Shown here: positions 1 through 8,000 of the stretch, piece after piece
Position numbering within the stretch: the stretch's first letter is position 1
Layout: each line of letters begins with the position of its first letter
DNA from: Halichoerus grypus
Taxonomy: Eukaryota > Chordata > Mammalia > Carnivora > Phocidae
NCBI RefSeq assembly: GCF_964656455.1
Contig: NW_027555009.1
Span: forward strand, 124,001-188,000
Reading direction: 5' to 3'
DNA: 64,000 nucleotides
Notes under the pieces: generated by a model
Seen by the model: the letters and a program-made list of their open reading frames with translations, nothing else
Database searches by the model: none
Told to the model about the DNA's origin: nothing
Made by a program: the position numbers and the translations under genes

Positions 1-422
1 GTTTGTTTTTCAGAGTCCATCGTCTCTCATGGTTCTTCTCCCCCTCCGATTTCTCCCCCTTCATTCTTCCCCTCCTGCTACATTCTTCTTCTTCTTTTTT
101 TCTTTCTTAACATATATTGCATTATTTCTTTCAGAGGTACAGATCTGAGATTCAACAGTCTTGCACAATTCACAGCGCTTACCAGAACACATACCCTCCC
201 CAGTGTCCATCACCCAGTCACCCCATCCCTCCCACCCCACCCCCCACTCCAGCAACCCTCAGGTTGTTTCCTGAGTTTAAGAATTCCTCATATCAGTGAG
301 GTCATATGATACATGTCTTTCTCTGTTTGACTTATTTCGCTCAGCATAATACCCTCCAGTTCCATCCACGTCGTTGCAAATGGCAAGATCTCATTCCTTT
401 TGATGGCTGCATAATATTCCTT

Positions 423-480
<58 letters not shown>

Positions 481-561
481 TATATATATACCAAACTTCT
501 TTATCCATTCATCTGTTGATGGACATCTTGGCTCTTTCCACAGTTTGGCTATGGTGTTCAT
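1..561 (-). mobile_element. L1 copy 1 (cut by window start), 5'-truncated LINE-1
   Basis: Only the 5' portion of the insert, in L1 sense, is in the window; the poly(A) end lies to the left of position 1. It holds the 3' UTR polypyrimidine stretch (plus-strand view) and the ORF2 C-terminus, read on the minus strand and stopping near 288. The microsatellite at 427-490 is of the TA / cacaca / TA class and is the longest in the window (64 bp). Its length breaks the ORF2 frame. The last bases before the target duplication read gtgttcatt instead of the gtggacatt of every other copy. Confidence 0.93.
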
Positions 562-666
562 TAATAGCAAGCGTTCTACCTCGGAGAAACAACACTGAAG
601 AGAAACCGTGCTTTAGCTACCGACGACCTCTGTGTGGGAGGAAGCAGTTTAGGGTGTACTGTGGGT

Positions 667-892
667 GAGAGCCTGGGGACGGGTTCCGTTTCGTAAAATC
701 GAGGGAGAGACAGGCCGGAGAGAAGGCAGCTCTCAACTCACACCATGGCTATGGGGCTAGTACCGTTGCCCCGGGTGTGTGTGCAGGCTTAATGAAAACC
801 GCCTAACTCGAAGGAAAAACTCGGTGGAGAATCCATGCTTCAGCTAAAACAGCCGCTCCTGAGGGTGGAAGCATTTTGTTGTGTGCGTGCGT
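667..892. repeat. Monomer 1 (A type)
   Basis: The register starts at gagagcctgg. It is A type: gacgggttccgtttcgtaaa, then the atggctatggggctag and ccccgggtgtg landmarks. It contains a CENP-B-box-like 17-mer at 689-705. It corresponds to monomer 10 in the inferred internal duplication. Confidence 0.85.
689..705 (+). promoter_or_regulatory. CENP-B-box-like motif (weak)
   Basis: TTTCGTAAAATCGAGGG against nTTCGnnnnAnnCGGGn. TTCG, the central A and the last two G match; the C and one G of CGGG do not. It recurs at block start + 127. Block 3 has lost the CpG in it (ttcct at 9609). Confidence 0.3.
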
Positions 893-1120
893 GAGAGCCC
901 TGCAAGGGAGTCCAAAGCTTTTTGCGAGTGAGACTCAGGCCCCAGCAGAAGGCAGAACACGACTCCCCCTGTGTTTCATCAAGCTAGCACTGCGGCCCCA
1001 CTTTTGCATGGAAGTCTCATCACTAGCGTTCTAACTCAAAGAAACAACAGTGTAGAGAAATCGTGCTTTAGTTACTGTCGACCTCCAGGCGGAGGAAGCA
1101 GTATACAGGGTACCGTGGGT
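893..1120. repeat. Monomer 2 (B type)
   Basis: The register starts at gagagccctgcaaggg. B-type landmarks are gtgagactcaggcccc, the gcactgcggcccca box at 987 and an actagcgttctaactc segment, which is homologous to the L1 target in monomer 16. It corresponds to monomer 11. Confidence 0.85.
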
Positions 1121-1410
1121 GAGAGCCTGGGGAACGGTTTCCATACGTGAAACCGAGGGAGAAACCGTTCCGGGCAGAAGGCACCTCTGGACTCAGCTCT
1201 TGCTACCTGAAGCTAACACTACTGCTCCATGTGTGCTTGGAATGCTCCGTGCTCAACACTGCCTTGGAAGGAACAAGCCTGTAAAGAATCCCAGCTGCAG
1301 CTCATTCGCCTACCAGGCTACTAAGGCCACGAAGCCATGGTGTATACTTACTGCCCTTTAGGTAACATTGCCGTTCCTGAAGTCGGAGGAATTTTACAGT
1401 GCTCCTGTAG
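1121..1410. repeat. Monomer 3 (290-bp chimera)
   Basis: The first ~190 bp follow monomer 12 (gagagcctggggaacgg ... cagctcattcgcc). At about 1310/1311 the sequence jumps to the tail of monomer 14 (accaggctactaa ... cattgccgttcctgaag). It is 62 bp longer than a normal monomer. Relative to monomers 12-14 about 396 bp are missing, and there is little or no homology at the join. The chimera is present in every unit, so it predates amplification. Confidence 0.8.
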
Positions 1411-1636
1411 GAGAGACCGGGAAAGGGTCCCATACGTGAAATGGAGTGAGAAACGGGCCGGTGTGGAAGGGAGCTCTAAACTCACCTCTTGTTTCTGATG
1501 CTAGTACCCTTGCCCCGGGGGTGCCTGCAGGCCTAAAGCCAACCACCTAACTCAAGGGAACAACTCTTTAGAGAATTCCTGCTTCGGCTAAAAGAGCCAT
1601 GCCTGAGGGTGGACGCATTTTGCTGCGTGCAAGGGT
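1411..1636. repeat. Monomer 4 (A-like)
   Basis: It starts gagagaccgggaaagggtcc and is closest to monomer 15: both have cccatacgtgaaatggagtg and a cctcttgttt segment where A monomers have tcacaccatgg. It is part of the monomer 1-5 copy of monomers 10-16. Confidence 0.8.
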
Positions 1637-1863
1637 GAGCGCCCTGCAGCTGAGTCCCAAACCATTTTCTGTGTGAGACTCAGGCCCCGGAGGAAAGCAG
1701 AACACGACTCCCCACTTGTTTCATGAAGCTAGCACTGCGGCCCCACTTTTGCATGGAAGTCTAATCGCTAGCGTTCTAACTCGGAGAAACAACACTAGAG
1801 AACCCGTGCTTTAGGTACCGTCGACCTCTGTGTGGGAGGAAGCGGTTTAGGGTGTACTGTGGG
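1637..1863. repeat. Monomer 5 (B type)
   Basis: It starts gagcgccctgcagctgag and is closest to monomer 16. It ends in tctaatcgctagcgttctaa, the uninterrupted version of the site that L1 entered in monomer 16. Confidence 0.8.
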
Positions 1864-2093
1864 TGAGAGCCTGAGGACGGGTTCCATTTCGGAAAATCGG
1901 GGGAGGGACAGGCCGGTACACAAGGCAGCTCTCCGCTCACACCATGGTTATGGGGCTAGTACCGTTGCCCCGGGTGTGCGTGCAGGCTTAAAGACAACCA
2001 CCTAACTCGAAGGAAAACCTTGGGAGAGAATCCATGCTTCAGCTAAAACAGCCACTCCAGAGGGTGGGGAAGCATTTTGTTGTGTGCGTGCGT
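1864..2093. repeat. Monomer 6 (A type)
   Basis: It starts gagagcctgaggacggg. It has a CENP-B-box-like 17-mer at 1887-1903 (TTTCGGAAAATCGGGGG). It is the first half of the first of three 456-bp A-B dimers. Confidence 0.85.
1887..1903 (+). promoter_or_regulatory. CENP-B-box-like motif
   Basis: TTTCGGAAAATCGGGGG matches 8 of the 9 essential CENP-B-box positions; the C of CGGG is G. Put another way, the spacer is one base short. It recurs at block start + 1325. Confidence 0.35.
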
Positions 2094-2322
2094 GAGAGCC
2101 CTGCAAGGGAGTCCAAAGCTTTTTGCGAGTGAGACTCAGGCCCCAGCAGAAGGCAGAACACGACTCGCCATGTGTTTCGTCAAGCTAGCACTGCGGCCCC
2201 ACTTTTGCCTGGAAGTCTCATCGCTAGCGTTCAAACTCGAAGAAACAACAGTGCAGAGAAAGCTTGCTTTAGCTACCGTCGACCTCTCTGTGTGGGAAAG
2301 CAGTTTACGCTGCACTGTGTGT
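2094..2322. repeat. Monomer 7 (B type)
   Basis: B type with its gcactgcggcccca box at 2188, exactly 456 bp after the box at 1732 in monomer 5. It is distinguished by tttgcctggaagtctcat where most B monomers read tttgcatggaagtctaat. Confidence 0.85.
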
Positions 2323-2548
2323 GAGAGCCTGGGGACAGGTTCCATAGGTAAAATCGAGGGAGAGACAGGCCAGTGCAGAAGGCAGCTGTCAACTCACCTC
2401 GTGTTTACGAGGCTAGTGCAGTTGCCCCGGGTGTGCCTGCAGGCCTAAAGCCAAGCACCTAAGTCGAAGGAACAACTCTGTAGAGAATTCCTGCTTCAGC
2501 GAACATAGGCATTCCTGAGGCTGGAAGCATTTTGCTGTGCGCCTGCGT
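2323..2548. repeat. Monomer 8 (A type)
   Basis: It starts gagagcctggggacagg. The CENP-B-like site is degraded here (ccataggtaaaatcgaggg). It is the A half of the second 456-bp dimer. Confidence 0.85.
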
Positions 2549-2776
2549 GAGAGAAGTGCAATGGAGTCCCAAACCATTTTCCGTGTGAGACTCAGGCCCC
2601 GGGAGAAGGGAGGACACGCCTCCCCACTTGTTTCATGAAGTTAGCACTGCGGCCCCACTTTTGCATGGAAGTCTAATCGCTAGCGTTGTAACTCGGAGAA
2701 ACAACACGGTAGAGAAACCGTGCTTTAGCTACCGTCGACCTCTGTGGGAGGAAGCAGTATAGGGTGTACTGTGGGT
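2549..2776. repeat. Monomer 9 (B type)
   Basis: It starts gagagaagtgcaatggag. The gcactgcggcccca box is at 2644, again 456 bp after the previous one. Confidence 0.85.
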
Positions 2777-3004
2777 GAGAGCCTGGGGACGGGTTCCATT
2801 TCGTAAAATCGGGGGAGAGACAGGCCGGTACACAAGGCAGCCCTCCACTCATACCATGGCTATGGGGCTAGTACCGTTACCCCGGGTGTGCGTGCAGGCT
2901 TAAAGACAACCACCTAACTCGAAGGAAAAACTTGGGAGAGAATCCATGCTTCAGCTAAAACAGCCACTCCAGAGGGTGGGGAAGCATTTTGTTGTGTGCG
3001 TGCG
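2777..3004. repeat. Monomer 10 (A type)
   Basis: It starts gagagcctggggacggg and holds the best CENP-B-like 17-mer at 2799-2815. By hand I count about 11 CpG in the 228 bp of the equivalent monomer at 7237-7464. Confidence 0.85.
2799..2815 (+). promoter_or_regulatory. CENP-B-box-like motif
   Basis: TTTCGTAAAATCGGGGG matches 8 of the 9 essential CENP-B-box positions, with the same single mismatch as at 1887. It recurs at block start + 2237 in the units I checked; block 11 has it 456 bp earlier because of its deletion. Confidence 0.35.
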
Positions 3005-3234
3005 TGAGAGCCCTGCAAGGGAGTCCAAAGCTTTTTGCGAGTGAGACTCAGGCCCCAGCAGAAGGCAGAACACGACTCGCCATGTGTTTCATCAAGCTAG
3101 CACTGCGGCCCCACTTTCGCATGGAAGTCTAATCGCTAGCGTTCTAACTCGGAGAAACAACACGGTAGAGAAACCGTGCTTTAGCTACCATCCACGTCTC
3201 TGAGGGAGGAAGCAGTTTCCAGGCTACCGTGGGT
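3005..3234. repeat. Monomer 11 (B type)
   Basis: Its gcactgcggcccca box is at 3100, the fourth in the exact 456-bp series (1732, 2188, 2644, 3100). The variant ccactttcgcatgg identifies it in all complete units. Confidence 0.85.
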
Positions 3235-3459
3235 GAGAGCCTGGGGAACGGGTTCCTTACGTGAGACCGAGGGAGAAGAAGTCCGGGCCAGAAGGCACCT
3301 CTCGACTCAGCTCTTGTTACCTGAAGCTAACACTACCGCTCCGTGTGTGCATAGGAATGCCAAGTGCTCCACACTGATTTGGCAGAAAGAAGCCGGTCAA
3401 GAATCCCAGCTTCAGCTCATTCGCCTCTCCACAGGGTGGCAGCATTTTCAACTCTGCTT
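3235..3459. repeat. Monomer 12 (divergent)
   Basis: It starts gagagcctggggaacggg and diverges from the A consensus after ttacgtgagaccgaggg. It holds the CTCF-like core at 3429-3442. Its first ~190 bp are the donor of the first part of chimeric monomer 3. Confidence 0.8.
3429..3442 (+). promoter_or_regulatory. CTCF-like core motif, once per unit
   Basis: CCACAGGGTGGCAG against the CTCF core CCASYAGRKGGCRS: 12 of 14 positions fit. One of the mismatches is at the strongly conserved A before the G run, so binding is uncertain. It recurs at block start + 2867 (e.g. 7889-7902). Other B monomers have related but poorer versions such as ccagagggtggggaag. Confidence 0.25.
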
Positions 3460-3691
3460 GAGTGCAAACCTGGGGAATGAGTCCCAGCAGAATTCCGAGG
3501 GAGAAATAAGCATGGGCAGGAGGCAGCTATCGACTCAACTCTTGTTTCGGGAAACTAGATCGGCTCTCCCGTGTGTGCGTGTAGTCCTAAGTGCCATCCA
3601 CCCAACGCAAAGGAACAAAAGCGCAGAGGACCCGTGCCTCAGCAAAGATCGCCCTTCCTGAGCGTGCACTTCATCTATTGTGTGTTTTTGT
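3460..3691. repeat. Monomer 13 (divergent)
   Basis: It starts gagtgcaaacctggggaatg, a heavily changed version of the gagagcctgggga landmark. It has no counterpart among monomers 1-5, because it falls in the ~396-bp deletion that made monomer 3. Confidence 0.75.
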
Positions 3692-3920
3692 GAGAGCATG
3701 AGAAATGGAACCTAAACATAACTCGGAGTGAGAAGCAGGCCTGTAAGGAAGGCTGCTGTGGACTCACCTCTTGTTTGAGGAGATTAGCACTGCTGTACCC
3801 TGTGTGCCTGGATGCCTAGTTACCAGGCTACTAACACCAAGAATCAATGCTATAGAGTTACTGCGCTTTAGTTAACATTGCCGTTCCTGAAGCCAGGGGA
3901 ATTTGACAGTGCTCGTGGTT
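3692..3920. repeat. Monomer 14 (divergent)
   Basis: It begins gagagcatgagaaatgg here and gaaagcatgag in all other units. Its tail (accaggctactaacacc ... cattgccgttcctgaag) is the donor of the second part of chimeric monomer 3. Block 5 has its 6-bp insertion in this monomer. Confidence 0.75.
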
Positions 3921-4147
3921 GAGAGCCCGGGGAAAGGGTCCCATACGTGAAATGGAGTGAGAAACAGGCCGGAGCGGAAGGCAGCTCTCAACTCACCTCT
4001 TGTTGATGAGGCTGGTACCCTTGCCCCGGGTGTGCCTGCAGGCCTAAAGCCAACCACCTAACTCAAAGGAACAACTCTGTAGAGAATTCCTGCTTCGGCT
4101 AAAGTAGCCATGCCGGAGGGTGGACGCATTTTGCTGTGTGCATGCGT
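3921..4147. repeat. Monomer 15 (A-like)
   Basis: It starts gagagcccggggaaaggg and is paralogous to monomer 4. It keeps the ccccgggtgtgcctgcagg landmark. Confidence 0.8.
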
Positions 4148-4288
4148 GAGCGCACTGCAAGTGAGTCCACAACCATTTTCCGTGTGGGACTCAGGCCCCG
4201 GCAGAAGGCAGAACACGACTCCCCACTTGTTTCCTGAGGCTAGCACTGCGGCCCCACTTTTGCATGGAAGTCTAATAGCAAGCGTTCT
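4148..4288. repeat. Monomer 16, left part, interrupted by L1
   Basis: B type, starting gagcgcactgcaagtgag. The L1 splits it: 141 bp lie here and 89 bp resume after the insertion at 5038-5126. The sum of 230 bp is a normal monomer length. The last 16 bases (4273-4288) are the left target-site duplication. Confidence 0.88.
4273..4288. repeat. L1 target-site duplication, left copy (copy 2)
   Basis: taatagcaagcgttct directly before the poly(T), matching 5022-5037 exactly. The bases outside it differ on the two sides, so the duplication is 16 bp. Left copies at L1 4, 6 and 14 read tcataccaagcgttct, and at L1 10 and 15 tcatagcaagcgttct. The right copies checked are all taatagcaagcgttct. Confidence 0.92.
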
Positions 4289-4298
4289 TTTTTTTTTT

Positions 4299-4304
4299 TT
4301 TATT
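4299..4304 (-). promoter_or_regulatory. Polyadenylation signal AATAAA next to the L1 poly(A)
   Basis: The minus strand reads AATAAA at the base of the L1 poly(A). It is lost in copies 4, 6 and 14, where the plus strand reads gttatt. Confidence 0.5.
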
Positions 4305-4311
4305 AAATTTT

Positions 4312-4317
4312 TTTATT
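4312..4317 (-). promoter_or_regulatory. L1 polyadenylation signal AATAAA
   Basis: This second AATAAA on the minus strand, just inside the 3' end, is kept in every copy checked. It would end a minus-strand transcript once per unit if the array were transcribed in that direction. Confidence 0.55.
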
Positions 4318-4704
4318 GTTATGTTAATCCCCATACATTACATCGGTAGTTTTAGATATAGTGTTCCATGATTCATTGTTTGTGCATAACACCCAGTGCT
4401 CCATGCAGAACGTGCCCTCCTCAATACCCATCACCAGGCTAACCCATCCTCCCACCCCCCTCCCCTCTAGAACCCTCAGTTTGTTTTTCAGAGTCCATCG
4501 TCTCTCATGGTTCTTCTCCCCCTCCGATTTCTCCCCCTTCATTCTTCCCCTCCTGCTACATTCTTCTTCTTCTTTTTTTCTTTCTTAACATATATTGCAT
4601 TATTTCTTTCAGAGGTACAGATCTGAGATTCAACAGTCTTGCACAATTCACAGCGCTTACCAGAACACATACCCTCCCCAGTGTCCATCACCCAGTCACC
4701 CCAT

Positions 4705-4723
4705 CCCTCCCACCCCACCCCCC
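4705..4723 (-). other. G-quadruplex motif in the L1 3' UTR
   Basis: The plus strand has C runs of 3, 3, 4 and 6 separated by single bases, so the minus (L1 sense) strand fits G3+N1-7 four times. G-rich polypurine tracts are a known property of mammalian L1 3' UTRs. The motif is present in all copies, but a G in copy 12 (ccaccgcacc near 48893) breaks one run. Confidence 0.7.
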
Positions 4724-4900
4724 ACTCCAGCAACCCTCAGGTTGTTTCCTGAGTTTAAGAATTCCTCATATCAGTGAGGTCATATGATACATGTCTTTCT
4801 CTGTTTGACTTATTTCGCTCAGCATAATACCCTCCAGTTCCATCCACGTCGTTGCAAATGGCAAGATCTCATTCCTTTTGATGGCTGCATAATATTCCTT

Positions 4901-4904
<4 letters not shown>

Positions 4905-4948
<44 letters not shown>
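4905..4948. repeat. (TA)22 microsatellite in the ORF2 remnant
   Basis: A pure dinucleotide run inside the L1 coding remnant, read as alternating Tyr-Ile on the minus strand. It is the most variable site of the unit: 32 to 64 bp across the fifteen copies, in three sequence classes. Confidence 0.95.
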
Positions 4949-4951
<3 letters not shown>

Positions 4952-5021
4952 CAAACTTCTTTATCCATTCATCTGTTGATGGACATCTTGGCTCTTTCCA
5001 CAGTTTGGCTATGGTGGACAT

Positions 5022-8000
5022 TAATAGCAAGCGTTCTACCTCGGAGAAACAACACTGAAGAGAAACCGTGCTTTAGCTACCGACGACCTCTGTGTGGGAG
5101 GAAGCAGTTTAGGGTGTAGTGTGGGTGAGAGCCTGGGGACGGGTTCCGTTTCGTAAAATCGAGGGAGAGACAGGCCGGAGAGAAGGCAGCTCTCAACTCA
5201 CACCATGGCTATGGGGCTAGTACCATTGCCCCGGGTGTGTTTGCAGGCTTAATGAAAACCGCCTAACTCGAAGGAAAAACTCGGTGGAGAATCCACGCTT
5301 CAGCTAAAACAGCCGCTCCTGAGGGTGCAAGCATTTTGTTGTGTGCGTGCATGAGAGCCCTGCAAGGGAGTCCAAAGCTTTTTGCGAGTGAGACTCAGGC
5401 CCCAGCAGAAGGCAGAACACGACTCCCCCTGTGTTTCATCAAGCTAGCACTGCGGCCCCACTTTTGCATGGAAGTCTCATCACTAGCGTTCTAACTCAAA
5501 GAAACAACAGTGTAGAGAAATCGTGCTTTAGTTACTGTCGACCTCCAGGCGGAGGAAGCAGTATACAGGGTACCGTGGGTGAGAGCCTGGGGAACGGTTT
5601 CCATACGTGAAACCGAGGGAGAAACCGTTCCGGGCAGAAGGCACCTCTGGACTCAGCTCTTGCTACCTGAAGCTAACACTACTGCTCCATGTGTGCTTGG
5701 AATGCTCCGTGCTCAACACTGCCTTGGAAGGAACAAGCCTGTAAAGAATCCCAGCTGCAGCTCATTCGCCTACCAGGCTACTAAGGCCACGAAGCCATGG
5801 TGTGTACTTACTGCCCTTTAGGTAACATTGCCGTTCCTGAAGTCGGAGGAATTTTACCGTGCTCCTGTAGGAGAGACCGGGAAAGGGTCCCATACGTGAA
5901 ATGGAGTGAGAAACGGGCCGGTGTGGAAGGGAGCTCTAAACTCACCTCTTGTTTCTGATGCTAGTACCCTTGCCCCGGGGGTGCCTGCAGGCCTAAAGCC
6001 AACCACCTAACTCAAGGGAACAACTCTTTAGAGAATTCCTGCTTCGGCTAAAAGAGCCATGCCTGAGGGTGGACGCATTTTGCTGTGTGCAAGGGTGAGC
6101 GCCCTGCAGCTGAGTCCCAAACCATTTTCTGTGTGAGACTCAGGCCCCGGAGGAAAGCAGAACACGACTCCCCACTTGTTTCATGAAGCTAGCACTGCGG
6201 CCCCACTTTTGCATGGAAGTCTAATCGCTAGCGTTCTAACTCGGAGAAACAACACTAGAGAACCCGTGCTTTAGGTACCGTCGACCTCTGTGTGGGAGGA
6301 AGCGGTTTAGGGTGTACTGTGGGTGAGAGCCTGAGGACGGGTTCCATTTCGGAAATTCGGGGGAGGGACAGGCCGGTACACAAGGCAGCTCTCCGCTCAC
6401 ACCATGGTTATGGGGCTAGTACCGTTGCCCCGGGTGTGCGTGCAGGCTTAAAGACAACCACCTAACTCGAAGGAAAACCTTGGGAGAGAATCCATGCTTC
6501 AGCTAAAACAGCCACTCCAGAGGGTGGGGAAGCATTTTGTTGTGTGCGTGCGTGAGAGCCCTGCAAGGGAGTCCAAAGCTTTTTGCGAGTGAGACTCAGG
6601 CCCCAGCAGAAGGCAGAACACGACTCGCCATGTGTTTCGTCAAGCTAGCACTGCGGCCCCACTTTTGCCTGGAAGTCTCATCGCTAGCGTTCAAACTCGA
6701 AGAAACAACAGTGCAGAGAAAGCGTGCTTTAGCTACCGTCGACCTCTCTGTGTGAGAAAGCAGTTTACGCTGCACTGTGGGTGAGAGCCTGGGGACAGGT
6801 TCCATAGGTAAAATCGAGGGAGAGACAGGCCAGTGCAGAAGGCAGCTGTCAACTCACCTCGTGTTTACGAGGCTAGTGCAGTTGCCCCGGGTGTGCCTGC
6901 CGGCCTAAAGCCAAGCACCTAAGTCGAAGGAACAACTCTGTAGAGAATTCCTGCTTCAGCGAACATAGGCATTCCTGAGGCTGGAAGCATTTTGCTGTGT
7001 GCCTGCGTGAGAGAAGTGCAATGGAGTCCCCAACCATTTTCCGTGTGAGACTCAGGCCCCGGGAGAAGGGAGGACACGCCTCCCCACTTGTTTCATGAAG
7101 TTAGCACTGCGGCCCCACTTTTGCATGGAAGTCTAATCGCTAGCGTTGTAACTCGGAGAAACAACACGGTAGAGAAACAGTGCTTTAGCTACCGTCGACC
7201 TCTGTGGGAGGAAGCAGTATAGGGTGTACTGTGGGTGAGAGCCTGGGGACGGGTTCCATTTCGTAAAATCGGGGGAGAGACAGGCCGGTACACAAGGCAA
7301 CCCTCCACTCATACCATGGCTATGGGGCTAGTACCGTTACCCCGGGTGTGCGTGCAGGCTTAAAGACAACCACCTAACTCGAAGGAAAAACTTGGGAGAG
7401 AATCCATGCTTCAGCTAAAACAGCCACTCCAGAGGGTGGGGAAACGTTTTGTTGTGTGCGTGCGTGAGAGCCCTGCAAGGGAGTCCAAAGCTTTTTGCGA
7501 GTGAGACTCAGGCCCCAGCAGAAGGCAGAACACGACTCGCCATGTGTTTCATCAAGCTAGCACTGCGGCCCCACTTTCGCATGGAAGTCTAATCGCTAGC
7601 GTTCTAACTCGGAGAAACAACACGGTAGAGAAACCGTGCTTTAGCTACCATCCACGTCTCTGAGGGAGGAAGCAGTTTCCAGGCTACCGTGGGTGAGAGC
7701 CTGGGGAACGGGTTCCTTACGTGAGACCGAGGGAGAAGAAGTCCGGGCCAGAAGGCACCTCTCGACTCAGCTCTTGTTACCTGAAGCTAACACTACCGCT
7801 CCGTGTGTGCATAGGAATGCCAAGTGCTCCACACTGATTTGGCAGAAAGAAGCCGGTCAAGAATCCCAGCTTCAGCTCATTCGCCTCTCCACAGGGTGGC
7901 AGCATTTTCAACTCTGCTTGAGTGCAAACCTGGGGAATGAGTCCCAGCAGAATTCCGAGGGAGAAATAAGCATGGGCAGGAGGCAGCTATCGACTCAACT

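Larger units (their letters stand above)
562..4288. repeat. Monomer block 1 (reference unit, 3,727 bp)
   Basis: Sixteen monomers from the right-hand target duplication of L1 copy 1 to the left-hand duplication of L1 copy 2; the individual monomers are listed separately. This block carries several variants not seen in the others: a gtgcgtgcgtgag tract in monomer 2, aaagcttgc near 2260, a gtgtgtgag near 2311, gcattttg instead of gcgttttg near 2980, gtgagagcatg near 3692 and taaacata near 3715. It shares gcctgcaggcc near 2435 with blocks 6 and 10. Confidence 0.95.
4289..5021 (-). mobile_element. L1 copy 2, 5'-truncated LINE-1 (733 bp)
   Basis: On the minus strand it reads: the last ~80 codons of ORF2 (with YYAAIKRNE and a C-terminal MTSLI), stop near 4766, a ~450-bp 3' UTR, and a poly(A) seen as T-run 4288-4301. 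L1 family members encode endonuclease/reverse transcriptase in ORF2, but only its extreme C-terminus survives, so the element cannot move by itself. The target duplication is intact (4273-4288, 5022-5037). The microsatellite at 4905-4948 is pure (TA)22. This copy serves as the reference for the L1 internal landmarks. Confidence 0.95.

Noticed and set aside
641..660. Telomere-like tttaggg in A monomers (gcagtttagggtgtactg)
   Set aside because: A single TTAGGG per monomer, not tandem, and part of the diverged monomer consensus (other monomers read tatagggtg).
306..668. Tyr-Ile-rich open frame crossing from the L1 into monomer 1 on the plus strand
   Set aside because: It is the antisense of the ORF2 tail plus the TA microsatellite joined to satellite sequence. 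It depends on microsatellite length and is not a gene.
2077..2448. Open frames of 60-123 codons in the monomers on both strands
   Set aside because: Several start at non-ATG codons, they overlap on both strands, and their lengths differ between units because of single-base changes. There are no domains, signal peptides or other coding signs.
3233..3661. 142-codon open frame recurring in every unit (also at 7693, 12152, 16598, 21067 and so on)
   Set aside because: It starts with GTG, spans several diverged satellite monomers, resembles no known protein, and is conserved only because the whole block is homogenised. Other frames of the block are equally conserved.
667..4288. CRISPR array (regularly spaced repeats)
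   Set aside because: The 228-bp and 456-bp periods are contiguous satellite monomers without spacers. The sequence is mammalian.
562..4288. LTR or endogenous retrovirus origin of the block
   Set aside because: I see no terminal repeats with TG/CA ends, primer-binding site, or gag/pol-like frame. The 16-monomer structure explains the whole block.
4289..5021. Fifteen independent L1 insertions into a hot target
   Set aside because: Identical truncation point, target duplication and orientation in all copies show one insertion followed by amplification.
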